Shown piece by piece: positions 24,431-36,339 of a stretch of 64,000 nucleotides of DNA. The translations under genes and the position numbers were made by a program. Source of the stretch: Acheta domesticus (taxonomy: Eukaryota > Arthropoda > Insecta > Orthoptera > Gryllidae); assembly GCA_031308135.1 (NCBI GenBank), contig JAHLJT010003656.1, positions 68,838,984 through 68,902,983 on the forward strand, read 5' to 3'. The notes beneath the pieces are model-generated. The model saw only the letters and a program-made list of their open reading frames with translations. It ran no database searches and was not told where the DNA came from. The stretch's first letter is position 1. Each line of letters starts with the position of its first letter.

Positions 24431-24780
24431 CCAGTGGAGGTGGTGGTGATTAGTGGTGGTGGTTATGATGGTGCCGGCGGGGGCGGCGGCGGGGGCGGCG
24501 GCGGGGTCGGCGACAGCGGGGTTGAGGGCGGTGGGGCGGTGACAACGGGGATGGGGGTGGGGGCGGTGGAGGCGGCGGGGGCGGCGGCGGCGGCGGGGGT
24601 GGGGACGGCGGCGGGGGTGGGGACGGCGGCGGCGGGGTCGGGGACGGCGGGGGTGGGGGCGGTGGGGACGGCGACAGCGGGGGCGGGGGCGGGGGCGGGG
24701 GCGGCGGGGGCCGCGGCGGCGACGGCGGTGGGGCCGCTGTCGGAGGCGATGGTGGAGGCGGAGGAGGTGGTGGCATGCTT
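24430..24780. repeat. GGC/GGT-rich simple-sequence tract
   Basis: The plus strand is dominated by GGC, GGT and GGGG units with little C, so it reads as poly Gly/Ala/Val in one frame and poly Pro/His/Arg on the other strand. Frames of 132-203 codons reflect this. Many G runs of three to five give it strong G-quadruplex potential. Confidence 0.8.
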
Positions 24781-24789
24781 TCGCCGAAA

Positions 24790-25640
24790 GTGCGCTCCAG
24801 CTGGCTCCGGGAACTCGTTCGGCAGAGATCTTCCGAGAGAACACGCACATGCCTGCTTCCTACTGAAGGTCGAGGGGCATGAACGAAAGTGTTTAAAAAA
24901 TAGTTTCAACCCAAACGTTTGGTCATCGCATCTGCGTGGTTCCAATTGGGGCGAGAAATTTCGGTTAATTAATTGAAATGTTCTATATTTACCAAAGAAA
25001 TTGCTATCGAAGTTGGAGACGTGACAGGATTTACAGACTAATTTCATTCTTGAACTTTTCAAGCTCTTTAACACTAGCTTGTGCTTTTATGCTCCTCCTC
25101 TCAGCCACGCCATGGTCATCTAAAGTTAGCAGGACACTTGCACCCGATGGCAGACGAGGTCTCTCCCACTCGAGGCTACGTTAAAGAATTCTTTTCAATG
25201 ACGACAAGGAACATTAAATGTTCACTGAACGAAAATAAGAGTGGAGTTCAAATGTTTCTACTAATCACAATTAGAAAAAAAATAAAACCTGTAGTGTATG
25301 AATGATAAGTACTATTATTACATAGTACTATTATTGTACTCCTCTCAAGGGGAGAATATTCTTAAATCAGTGTGAATAAACATCTTATAGTGAATGCAGT
25401 CATTAAACTCGAAAATAATTGAAAAATATGTACCTCTTCTTAACAAAATCTAAGGTGAGCTCCAGAACTTCTGTAGGAAATTTTAGTGACCAGTTTCAAC
25501 GGCCATAGTACAAAGAACCTCTCACATTTTCAGAAAAGTATAAATACACGCGAAATTTAAACATTCTGAATCTGTAAATGAATAACACAAAAACAAGCAA
25601 GCAAGCCTTCAAATTGTTTCAAAACTCCCAAAACATCTCG
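24790..25640. other. AT-rich stretch, nothing recognised
   Basis: No supported gene, array or RNA. A small duplicated phrase around 'AGTACTATTATTACATAGTAC' is present near 25308-25330. Confidence 0.35.
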
Positions 25641-25910
25641 AACAAGAAACTAAGAATCTTCCGTTCTCGAGCGAACGCCTGAGAGGAGCTAACAAGCGAC
25701 GACAAACTCCGAACAGTCTCCCGCCCGTGCCCAACAGCTTGGATTTGAGACGGCGTCGATGCAAAAAACAGACTTGTGGCGGCGGCGGCGCTCAAGAACG
25801 CTAAAAATACAGAGCGGCGGCGCCGGTGCACGGAACAACACGGTGAGTCAGGCTCTACGGTCGCCCTGCAGCTGTGCTGTCGTTCGCTGCCATGGCTGCT
25901 CTGGAAGGCA
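25640..25910. other. Moderately GC-rich patch
   Basis: Intermediate GC with short CGG runs, grading into the tandem duplication that follows. Overlapping frames on both strands are not recognisable. Confidence 0.45.
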
Positions 25911-26754
25911 GCTCCACCCCGGCAAGGTCACCGCTGCCGCCGCCGATGGCATCCACCACGCGTGTACGCACGCACGCACGCACGCGATCGCATGGAACTA
26001 TTCGACGAAACGCGTGACCGATTCGGGATAAGCACGGGAATGAAAGAAAATCACTTTCTTTGTTTCCTCCCAAGACACTCCTGTAATAAAACATCTGTTT
26101 ATGATTCGCAAATACCTACATTTGCTTCAATGTTTGCAATGATTAATCAATTCTTATGTGCATACATACGAGTACATTCAAGAACGCACGACTTAAAGTA
26201 TTGCTGATAGAACTAATATTTGAAAGGAGCTCCAAAATATTTGAAGAAAGACATCTCCACCAGGAAAGGTCACCGTTGCCGCCGCCGGTAGCATCCACCA
26301 CGCACGCACGCAAACGATCACGCTCGCATGCAACTGCTCGACGAAACGCGTGTCTGATTCGAAAAAAAACAGCGCTGATGAAGAATCGAATCAACCAGAC
26401 AGAGAGAAATGGGCAACGCAGACGGTATTGTCGTGCTCCTTCTGTCTTCCGTACACGATCTTCCTTAAAGTGAAATGCACGAATCTGTAAAAATGTAGCG
26501 CAAGCCGAAAGGTCAAGGTTCCCAAATGGTCGTCCAATTTTAGACGACTGGTTAAAGGGAAGCACGGGAATGAAAGAAAATCAGTTTCTTTGTTTCCTCC
26601 CAAGACACTCCTGTAATAGATTATTTATTTATCACTCGCAATACCTATATTTGGTACAATACTTGCAATGATTAATCCATTCTAATGTGCATACATACGA
26701 ATGCATTCAAGAACAAACGCCCTTAAGTATTACTGATACAACTAATATTTGAAA
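25911..26754. repeat. Tandem segmental duplication of a ~310-bp unit
   Basis: Copy 1 (25911-26225) and copy 2 (26255-26754) match in order: 'AAGGTCACCG', a CGCA-repeat block, 'CGACGAAACGCGTG', 'AAGCACGGGAATGAAAG', 'TTTGTTTCCTCCCAAGACAC' and 'ACTAATATTTGAAA'. Copy 2 carries about 196 extra bases (roughly 26362-26557) absent from copy 1, from either a later insertion or a deletion. Scattered substitutions show the duplication is not recent. It is not an assembly artefact of identical reads, because the copies differ throughout. Confidence 0.85.
25966..25985. repeat. (CGCA)n microsatellite
   Basis: Five ACGC units in copy 1 of the tandem duplication. A shorter, interrupted counterpart sits in copy 2 around 26296-26312. 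Confidence 0.85.
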
Positions 26755-26759
26755 TAAGT

Positions 26760-27845
26760 CGTTTTCATTTTCAAATATTACAGAATATCGCAAAAGGAAA
26801 CACTAGCAATCTCGTCTCTTCTATGTTGCATAATTTGCAAGTATCAGTTTTCAGGTTATATTTACTGCAGTAACTGTAGGCAACTGTTTAAAATAATTAC
26901 TGAAACAGTACTAGTGATAAAATATAAAAAGTATAATATAAATACTAACTACACAATAATGGGGTAACTTTTTAAAACTATCCGTTCACTACAAATTCTT
27001 GATCATCTTCTGAGCAACTTGCAAATTTTGTTAGTTTGACTATCTTCGAGAACGTTGTAACTCACCGGAGGTATGGAATAAAGAAATCATATATATACGT
27101 GCGTTTATATCGGAAAGTTTGCAAATCTTTTATGCGGTTTTCCTTATCCTCTTTCTTAACTGAAGTATGTCATCACCAGATACAGATGTGCGAGTAAATT
27201 AAAGAAAACTGCTCTAGTCACACTCTACTCTACCCTGACAGGAAAGATTTTAAAAAGTAAATTGAAAACGAATTTAACTTCTGGTATGACATCGGACCAA
27301 ACAAAGAAGTTAGTCCCTATCACTAGAGCATGAAGGTAAGGGAGGCATGAACATTCGCCCAACATCTTCGCTCACACCACCTCGCGGGTCCACGTTCTTA
27401 ATATTCTCTCCCAGGAAAAGAGATTCAAATCAAGAAGAGAGAGAGGTTAAAATCAAGAAGAAAAGAAAGCGCCCTCCGTGGCACAAAGACTTAGGATCAT
27501 CGAGCAGAGGCGCAGCTTAAAGCTAGAAGGGATAACTACATTTCTGCCTCCCCCCCCCATTTTCCAGAGATTTAAAAAATGTACTTATAAGTGAAAAAGA
27601 AAATGAAACGCACTGCAAGGAGAATAAAAATATAACTTCAATGATACATTGAATAAATACAATTGCTTTCTTGTTAAACTATTTACATGGTTGCTAGATG
27701 ATGGAAGAGATTCTTTCCCAAATGCCTTCCACAATTTTCCAAATTGCCATGTTAAAATCGGAGGAAAATCAAGGATTGAACATATTTACAGAAATAAAAT
27801 GATTTAGTACGCAGGGTTACGCAGCCCTTTCAAAAAATTTTCAAG
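26760..27845. other. AT-rich stretch, nothing recognised
   Basis: About 1.1 kb without a frame above 60 codons. It includes a run of nine C near 27549-27557. No other feature seen. Confidence 0.4.
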
Positions 27846-27849
27846 GGAA

Positions 27850-28095
27850 GAGGCCACGCTTCCCTCCCGCTCTGAGCGCACGCCGAGTATGCCTTGGAGG
27901 AAAGTCGTCAGCTGAGCAGTGCGGGGGAGGGGGGACGCAGCGGCCGGCGTGCGGTGCGATGCGGCTGGCGGAGGGTCCAAGTCTCAGGCGGAGCATCTCT
28001 CGCATCAGGGCGCTCGCGATAAAGCTGGCGCCTGCAGACGAGTCTCTATCTCCAACATGCGCGCCACGCGCCGACCTCTCACTGGCACTTCGGTC
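27850..28095. other. GC-rich island
   Basis: CpG-dense block with two overlapping plus-strand frames of 64 and 80 codons, neither recognisable. Confidence 0.6.
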
Positions 28096-28099
28096 GCAG

Positions 28100-30300
28100 T
28101 TTCAAATGCTTAATATGATTCAACACGTTCAACGAGGGATTTATTATTATGTAAGAACTGAAACAAGAAAGTTTAATACGAAAATTGAGGATAAAATCTA
28201 ATAGACATTTGCCAAAGGCTTGAGCTCACCAACTGACTTAAAGAAAATGCCTGACGAGTTCTGGTACAGAAACAGAAATCCACTGACAATTGTCGTCCTA
28301 AAAAGTCCAATTCGACTTGTTAATGAGTTCTGAGATATTCCATGGATAAATATGTCGGTAGGGTGTTGCTGGTCACGTCCTATTAATGGTTGCACAACCC
28401 TTCCACAGCCTACGGACACAATTCGAAGAGGCAACGTGACTTTGGACGAAAATTCTCTCAGAAAACATCTTTTTAACGGAGAACCGGTCGAGCTCTTTGA
28501 ATGTAAGGCCCAGACTAATATGTACATTTCAACATTAATAATTTTACGAACACGAATCTTTGAAAATCATCACATTTCCTACCTCTCTCTTCCGTTTATT
28601 CGTATTTCCACATAAGTGGCCTTCCAGGTTTCGATGTATTACTTGCACTTTACGCCACCCAGTACCATGACACTTTCCAACGAATTTCATACGACTACTA
28701 CATGAAGATTTCTTAACAACAGCCACTCCTGGCTAGTGCACTGCGAAAAAAAAGTACAGCAGTGACGAGGTCGCAACGTCACGTCTGCGTAAACCAGTCG
28801 CTCAACCGCAACTATCAGCGGTCGCAGACGTAGCCCCAGTCAATGGCCACGTCACACGACTGCCTTCCGTTTCTCCGTAACAACTAATTGTAAAGACAGA
28901 CGTGCATTTAGGATCTTCGGATGCTTATTGACTTCAAATTAAAAATGATTAACGAAATAGAAAACCGAAAGATCCTGTAGCACAGCAAATGTAACATTTA
29001 TACGACAAAGAACCACTTCGGTTCCAGATAATTTTTCAAATCTTCTGTAGTATCTACAAAAAAAAGAACATTTTTGAATACGTTTTTAAAGGATACAAAT
29101 TATTTTAATATTTATTACTAATTTTCAGTGCGCACGAGGCTCCGGACATGTGAGAGGTGCATATAGTTTCTTTTGGTATGCACGACTTCAGTAAAAATAA
29201 GCAATGTCGATTTTGATTGAAAAATGCAAATTTTTGAATATTGTATTCTCCATTTTCTCATACTGTGCATACCGACTGAATTCCTTTCTTCAGTGCGTTA
29301 AAGTGCTACAGCAAGGCTCCAAGAAAAGGAGCTGCCCGCCATTAAATGCTTGTCATTTACATGTTGCGTTATAAAACTGCGACTTTTGTATTTTCTTGGT
29401 AAAGAATTGTTGTACTGTACGTACAGCAGCAGCATTCGTGAAGACTGTTTTTGTTAATATATATAATTTATTGCAGTGTCATTCCAGAGAATTTTATTAG
29501 TTGTTCTTGAACGATGTGAGTGCTACTTTTTGGAAAACTATTTTGTGTGGTTTCGTTCAGCACCATCTTTGCTGCTGCAGGCCAGTTTAATTAAGTACTT
29601 ATTACTTGAATCGCCTCCTGTGCATACACACACATACATTCGTTTACACATTAACGAATTTTATTTCTTCACTCGTCAATACTAATGTAAGAATTCCGTT
29701 AAGACGCTGTCGTCCAGAAAAACCAACAACAATTACTTGCTAGGTCTCCCAAGTTTAGAAATAAGAATTGGCCCAAAGAAAGTCGTACACTGTGCATACA
29801 GAATAACGTATCAGTCCGATAGTTCGATGTAGGTCAATACAATGCAAAGACCTTTCGAGTATCTTCACTAGGAAAACAAACTACGTAACGACTGGAGCAA
29901 AACGGTTTACTCACTCCGATGGATCTGACTTCTTGACCCCTCCTCGAAATACATATACAGGATCCGCACAACATCGTAATACTCACTGACACTACTGAAG
30001 AATTTCTAGATAATGAATGTAGAAACTAATTTCTTGTATACACAAAGATATGTTTACAGTATGTACTTAAAATAGTTGTTGTTTTTAACATTACTGAGAC
30101 CCTCTCGGCTTTTACAAGCCAATGTCATCCAGAATTCCATTATCATGTCAGTATATTTATAATTATTCTTCAAAGTACATTATGATAATGAAAACTGTGG
30201 CGCCCCAACGGAGAAACAACTCCCTCATTTAAATCAGAAGTACTGTCAGGCCAATCATCATCCTTTTTTATGGCACCGGAACGGGCTTCCATCTCCCAGC
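28100..30300. other. AT-rich stretch, nothing recognised
   Basis: About 2.2 kb. Opposing frames of 87-109 codons at 28198-28615 have no domain. No RNA gene or mobile-element terminus identified. Confidence 0.4.
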
Positions 30301-30309
30301 GACATCACC

Positions 30310-30620
30310 GAGAGCCTTGGACAGCGTTTGCATCGGCACCATCCAACCGACAACTTCTAGAGCGGTGGCGTGTTGGCATCTAATCCGGAGAGCGCTAGTG
30401 CATAAGTTGGGCCAGGGACGAGCGCTGGACGGGCGACGCGACGCAAAGTGCGCGCAAGCGTGCGCGTGCGTGCGTCATAGCGACGGCGTGGGGCGACGCC
30501 GCCCTGCCCCGCCCCCCCCGGCCTCCGCGCCACCCAACACTGGCAGAGCGGCAGCTTGGGTCGCCAGCCCGGCTGGCTGGCTGGCTGGCTGCTGGCTGGC
30601 TGGCTGGCTGGCTGGCTTGC
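30310..30620. other. GC-rich island with GGCT repeat
   Basis: CpG-dense region with alternating GCGTGC sequence around 30455-30475, ending in a GGCT array. The 137-codon plus and 120-codon minus frames are explained by the repeats. Confidence 0.65.
30571..30617. repeat. (GGCT)n microsatellite
   Basis: About eleven GGCT units with one phase slip near 30590. It produces the Trp-Leu-Ala-Gly and Ser-Gln-Pro-Ala periodic translations seen on the two strands. Confidence 0.95.
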
Positions 30621-30903
30621 TTTTTGGTTATCTATTAATGCAGTGTTGTCAAGGTCGAGTGCCACGACGAAATCGCCCCTTCCACCCAGTTCATTACCCT
30701 GCACCAGAGACAATGCCATCCCTGAAGTAAAACGGCGGGGTTACTACTACTCGTAATATTTCCTTTCCCTCCGCTAGTTGAGCAGAGAAGCTCGTGCATG
30801 CTGGTGCCACGTCACGTGCCACTGCCACCAGTAGATAGACCTTGACACCACTGTATTAATGGATTTATTTCTTGAAATATGTATTTGCTTATTTATTTAC
30901 TCC

Positions 30904-31131
30904 GCCCCTCGGGAGTCTCATGGACAGCGTGCTGGCTTTCCGTGGTGCAATCCCGGGCTCGATTCCCGATCGGAGTAAAAATAGAGCTGCACTTTGCATT
31001 AAATCGTCTCAGTTTCAGTAGCAACGCGACGAAAGAAAATCTCAGGCAGGCCAAGTACGCTAGATACGTGGGTGGTGGAAATGCGTCATGCTCTTTTTTA
31101 CCCCCAGGGGTGGATTTTTTAAATAAAATCA
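30904..31131 (+). mobile_element. tRNA-derived SINE, family 1, copy 2
   Basis: The head 'CCCCTCGGGAGTCTCATGGA' and the B-box region 'CCCGGGCTCGATTCCCG' align with the copy at 6925. The shared body continues through 'AATCTCAGGCAGGCCAAGTA' and 'CCCCCAGGGGTGGATTTTTT'. The A box is more mutated than in copy 1, so it is probably an inactive fossil. A Pro/Ser-free plus-strand frame through it is incidental. Confidence 0.75.
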
Positions 31132-31134
31132 GTG

Positions 31135-31710
31135 CTCACTGGGCTCTGGGCACTGCCCAGCCTGGGATCACCAAGGTGGACAACAGGTGCCGCAGAGTGA
31201 CAAGTGGGAAGGTCGCCTCCCAAATGACATCGGGTCGTAAAATTTATAATACCTTGCGTAAGGAAGTTCAAAAATTGATCATAATATTCTTCTCGTATTA
31301 AAACAACCTTCGAGTTGTTTATCGATTAAGGATCCAATAGGGAGCTTCAATTTCAAGAATTGAAGCTTCGACAGGATAACCACTACCCCACTGATCAGCT
31401 GTTAACTTTGTTTGAATTGGACAAAATATATTAGGCAAAAAATTTTCAAGAAAGACTATGAGTATGTGTGTCTGATGTGCGGGCGCGCGCACAATTTGAA
31501 CGGGCCGATAAGAATGCGATTTTTAAGTTATTACACTATCTTTCCATTTTCATCAAATGTTGAATGAAACGTATTTATCAGAAGTTATAGTACCCCTGTT
31601 CAGCGCTAAAGCCTGTGCAATTGCCAGGCTGAAATTTTAAATGCATGTATCCAGTTTAAAATACCAACCCAGAATAATAATAAAATCTTCCTGCAATAAC
31701 GGAAACCGCT
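31135..31710. other. AT-rich stretch, small hairpin only
   Basis: A ten-base stem AGCTTCAATT ... AATTGAAGCT with a five-base loop lies near 31343-31367. Nothing else supported. Confidence 0.35.
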
Positions 31711-31714
31711 AAGC

Positions 31715-31870
31715 TTGGTCGTCGTTGGGGCGGTGCAGTTCGCGTCGCCCCTGCCCCTGCATTCGCCCCCGGAGATGAGCCTGGCATGCCACCGCGAAAC
31801 CCACGGCCACAGCCGCCAAGAATAGTGCTCTCGCCAGGCCGCGAGATAACCCCGGGCTGCGTTTCCTACA
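31715..31870. other. Short GC-rich island
   Basis: Roughly 155 bases of C-rich, CpG-containing sequence. No recognisable coding frame. Confidence 0.5.
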
Positions 31871-31879
31871 TGCTAAGTA

Positions 31880-34800
31880 ATTGCTCTCATAACAGTTACA
31901 CAGAAGGGTATAGGAAGGGTGTTTTGAAACATCTAGGTTTTTTATACAAACATCGCCGATTAAAGCCGATTTTTTTCACATCGATGTTTTGTGTTCTAAG
32001 TTTTTTACGTTTTAGATATTTTATTTGTGAGTTGAAAATTTTCCATTATCACAATTTTGTTAAAGGGCGGTAAAGGTTTTAATTCAATTTCAATTAATTA
32101 AATGGTAATCTTAAATCTTAATCGTTGTAAATTGTAATCTTAAATCTTAATTGTAAATCAATAAACGTTGCCACTGTCAAATTAAATTGGTTTTCGCCGA
32201 TGTATCATCGGTGCTCGACATTGATATCCGGCCATCGATGGCGCATCACTACTAGATAGCGGTCTTCCAAAACGCTTCCGATGCACTTCAACACCACACG
32301 AATTTCTCGTTCGATACACTCGTAATGTATTGGAATCCAATCCATATCTTAGTCCAGGTGATTTGGAATTTTCGATAACATGGTGGATTGAGGTTTGGAT
32401 GAGAATTCTAGATTGGACGTTTCCGTGACTTCCTCCGATCAATTTCGAGTATCCAGGCAATTGCGAGCTCCGCGCGATCCATCAACATTCCTCTCCCTTT
32501 CCCCTTGTAAAGAGGTGAGCGTTTGGCTTCATCATTCAACCAAAGCCGGGATCGAAGCTAGTACTGAACGTTGCTCCCAAACTCTGAAAATAACATGATT
32601 TTAAAAAACTCGAAGTCTTGACATAAATATATGTCACATTCTCCATCACTCGCTGAATTTAACGTGAAGATGGGCGAAATCCAATCGACGGAATTCAATT
32701 GCAGCTGAATTCGGTATTTACAATCCGTTATCATTTCTTGTTTACTAATCGTGGTTGGATTATTCCACCTCCCCAGTGAACAGTAATCGTCAGTCTTTTT
32801 TTCAGTCCCAACAGACAATCCGACTATTCACGCTAAAAGAGTCCCTTACTGCATTGATTCTTCATCGCCATACATTACTTCAAAAATCGCTCAACATCAA
32901 CAGTCAGGTTATTCTCGTTATATGCACACTCGTGAATTGCGCCATCTCCTTCTCAGAGAACAAGAGAATTCCGTCTGCTGTGCAATGCGAACGGAACCGC
33001 TGCAATCTCCGGAGACACGGGCTTCACGCTTCGAGGGGAAACTCAAACTCGTTTCGCCAGGAGGCGCCCGCATTCGCCTGCACTTCCTGACATAGCCACG
33101 CTTCGCGGCAAGAACACCGCCCCGTGGTCACAAGATGACAGACCGCTGGAACGTCAGAGTAGCCAAGACACCACAATTGCATTTTGCTTTTATTTATTAT
33201 CCCTATTTTCTCTGCATTTCAGATACCCATCCATTAATAAAGACAATCTAGATTTTTTCCTTCAAATGAGCGAAGAAAGTAAACTAGCATTCACCTAGTG
33301 AGTTAGAATGTTAATCTCTGGGTGCTCCTTTAGCATAATCTGGATATTAACAATAAATGTCAATAAGTAAATATAAATATATTGTAAGTCAATAAGGTAT
33401 AAACGAATGACTAATTGTAAGAATTAAATCGAGAACAATTGAACTACGAAGCTCCGGGTCACAAAATTTCATGTTTTCATCTAAAAAAATATTCGCATAT
33501 TAAATCACTTTAACAGTGACAAACATCATTACAGTTCGATTGTCTGCAAATGAAGCAAGTGACTCCAACGATTTGAAGTTCTGGTAATATGACACTTAGT
33601 ACATAGTTAGTACTGTGAATGTGACACTTAGTACTTAGTACGTCGTACTACACATCGCTTCCTGGTGCTGTGACTGATAACGGCAAATCGTAACGAATCA
33701 GATACGATAACACAAACTGCAATAACCCACAAAACATCTCAGATATGGCACTTAATTCTAACATTATGTGTACACTTCACACAACTATTTTGCAATGCCG
33801 AACGAAAAGTCGCACGTGAGCATGGCAGGTATGAAAGGTCTAGAACGAAATATGGCTGGCTGAAGTCCTATGACAACAGCGACAGGAATTATGAAATTAT
33901 TTTAACGATCCCTTGAGCATTTTCGACAAGAAAGTAATGCTTGTAGGTCGAAATGTAGTTTTACAATATTAAACTATTCAAAATGCACAAGAGCACTTCC
34001 GGGTTCCTGGCGGGATATGGAAAGTACCTTCATCTATTCATTTTCTACCCTAAAACAAACATATCAAAGAAACATCACAATAGATACTAATATTAAATTT
34101 TAATTTAAATTTAGCTATTTCTCACTGGCTGTGTTCCGCCCTTTGCACTAACAGTTTTTGTACTACAACATTTTAATAAACAATTGGCTTTAAGAACGTT
34201 GACAAAAACAAGAAAACAAAATCAGTAGAAAGTACATAAAAATTAACTGAAATAACGTAATGTTAAGACTTTCGAGAAACCTCTTCTCAGATTTATTATG
34301 CAAATCGGTACATTCGTAAAGCAAGTGCATAACAAAAGGAGAGGATTTAGAAAAATAACGCACTCAGAAGGCACTCTGAAACAAAAGCTAAAAGGTCGGT
34401 GCTTTACATCAAAAGGGTCAGTCGAAGCGTACAATACCCGCCAAATATATTCAACCTTGAACTCTAAGAGATTTTTTTCTTGATATGCAAAGTTACACAT
34501 TAGAAAAGATGACTTGAGCATGGACAAAACAAGACACGCAGATAAATCAAATTTTTATGGGAAATGTCGCAACTCCTGTGACTTTTCTATGGGCGACGAT
34601 CGATGACATACATATATCTACGAACAGTAAAAAAAAGTATCAATAACATACACGTTTCAAAAATACTATTTTTTCGAGCGTTCCACCTCAAAATTAGATA
34701 TACATGTTTCAGACTTTTGTCTGAATGCACTGCACATAAAAAAAAACACTCAAAAATAGTTGGAGAAGCATGAAAATTTGGAAACTGACATACAAAATTA

Positions 34801-35265
34801 ATATTTTTAACCAAACATTTCTTTTCTGTTCATATTACTCACTAGCATACTTAGCAACCTGCACAGAGTTGAGCTACATCGGACCGTTGGGAGTTTTCAA
34901 CTCGAGACAGCAATATTTCATTACAATTCGAGTTTCATAAACAAAGAACATACGAAGTTATATAAAGAAATGGAAAACCGCAGGAATTTCGTATTAGAAC
35001 GTAATGTGTTGCATTAATGACTTCACTTCAACAAATATTTCTGAAATCTTGTTTTCTAATACGAACCATCATGTAATATTAAAATATTTTCCACACACTT
35101 CGAATTATTGATACACATAACATTCACAGACACGAGACCCAAAACGATCCGAGCTGCACCTAAAGCGCCAATCACCCGATCATAATAATCATCGATAAGC
35201 TATCATAATAATCATCGAAAGAAAAAAATCACTAACCCAGTTCAGAGGCGCCAGGATGAATACAA
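31880..35265. other. Long AT-rich region with minor tandem motifs
   Basis: About 3.4 kb without a convincing gene. Local duplications are visible at 32105-32157 (GTAATCTTAAATCTTAAT twice), 33591-33650 (GACACTTAGTAC twice) and 35178-35219 (ATCATAATAATCATCGA twice). A patch of intermediate GC lies at 32960-33130. Frames of 75-111 codons have no domain. Confidence 0.4.
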
Positions 35266-35274
35266 TTCACTCAG

Positions 35275-35545
35275 TTGCTTAGTAGAGTATTCTCTTCTTT
35301 CAACAGCACCTCCGAGAACATAGCGTCACCCACGCCGGCTTCGGCGCGGTGTCTCCCACCGCCTCCACCTGTAGCTAATCGGCGAGCGCGTCGCGTCGCG
35401 TCGCTGCGAGGTCTGGCCCCCGCCGAGCCACCAGCGGGTCGAACACCGCCCACCCGCCACTGCCCCGGCCGCGCCACGGGCGCGCTGTCCCTCGCCGGCC
35501 CTGCCGTGCGCGGCGGGCACGTGACCTCCGTCCTATACGAGTCAG
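35275..35545. other. GC-rich, CpG-dense island
   Basis: CpG-dense with a GTCGC-type run near 35388-35404. Four frames of 64-128 codons overlap on both strands, typical of stop-poor composition. Confidence 0.65.
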
Positions 35546-35568
35546 GCCTGTCGGATAATGTTGGTATG

Positions 35569-35592
35569 GAATTGAATTGAATTGAATTGAAT
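35569..35592. repeat. (GAATT)n microsatellite
   Basis: Four to five GAATT units directly downstream of a GC island. Confidence 0.93.
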
Positions 35593-35704
35593 CCCTTATT
35601 TTTACGTAGCCATGCGGCCTCTTCCGTCTGACACGCAAATTTTGCTACTTTCACCAACTAGCGGAAAGAAGGTATTACTGAGGAGACGAAACCGGCGATT
35701 TGAA

Positions 35705-35893
35705 TTTAGGCTTGAGGTTCTTTAATATGCAAGTGAAATCTACTAACATGGGACAGACGGCTTTACTTCCCCTCCGAAGGAAAGCGTACGAAGGATTTTT
35801 TCGCCCCTAAAAATCCACAACTTCGATCGGGTTTGAACCCGCGAACTTGGGTATAGCAGTCCGCTGGCTAACCGCTACACCATCGCCGCCGGT
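35705..35893 (-). mobile_element. tRNA-derived SINE, family 3
   Basis: On the minus strand the head reads GGCGGCGATGGTGTAGCGGT with an A box in GTGTAGCGGTTAGCC, and about 40 bases on GCGGGTTCAAACCCG as B box. Acceptor-stem ends do not pair, so it is not a functional tRNA. The body contains 'GTGGATTTTTAGGGGCGAAA' and 'TTCGGAGGGGAAGTAAAGCC' and continues to about 35705. It lies head-to-tail beside the family 2 element that starts at 35948. The tail boundary is approximate. Confidence 0.72.
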
Positions 35894-35947
35894 ATGGTGG
35901 GTAGCTATACCCAAGCGAAAAAAATTCCAAGTGGGTATTTTCCCACT

Positions 35948-36334
35948 AGGTTGATTGATTGGTTGTTCGTGATTCCGGGCGCGTCAACCTACTTACGTCA
36001 TTAGTCCCGTAAGTGTGATGCGTATTTTTCCCTCCGGAGGTGGTGGTTGATCTTTCCCCGTTGGAAAGCGAGATTCGGATCAAACTACCCACTCGGACCT
36101 AAACACCAGTCGCCGGCCCTCCACGGAGTCCCTTCTCGGCCACGGAAAAAAGGTAGCGGGAGGGTTCGTCGGCGGCCGCTAGAATTATCCCTCAGGCAGT
36201 GATTGAATTCGACCTAGCTGCGCTTGGACACAAGCTCAAGTGTCGAAATCTGCCTCCGCTGGGTTCTCGAACCCAAGGACCTTTGGGACAACGGTGCTGC
36301 AGAGGCCAACAGGGTTGCCGCTAAGCCATCGTTT
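35948..36334 (-). mobile_element. Composite tRNA-derived SINE, family 2, copy 2
   Basis: Minus-strand reading gives a head with GATGGCTTAGCGGC (A-box-like) and TTGGGTTCGAGAACCC (B box), then 'GCAGATTTCGACACTTGAGC', 'TAGCGGCCGCC', a central region, and a tail ending ATCAATCAACC. These blocks are collinear with copy 1 at 18705-19232, but the central part is about 140 bases shorter. A run of eight T on the plus strand precedes the head. No target duplication is clear. Confidence 0.72.
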
Positions 36335-36339
36335 TTTTT

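Noticed and set aside
24413..25074. Minus-strand 203-codon and plus-strand 180-codon frames
   Set aside because: Poly Pro/Ala and poly Gly/Ala from the GGN tract. The AT-rich extension has no domain.
35820..35893. Candidate functional tRNA gene on the minus strand
   Set aside because: A and B boxes are good, but the acceptor ends do not pair and the similarity continues into a SINE body.
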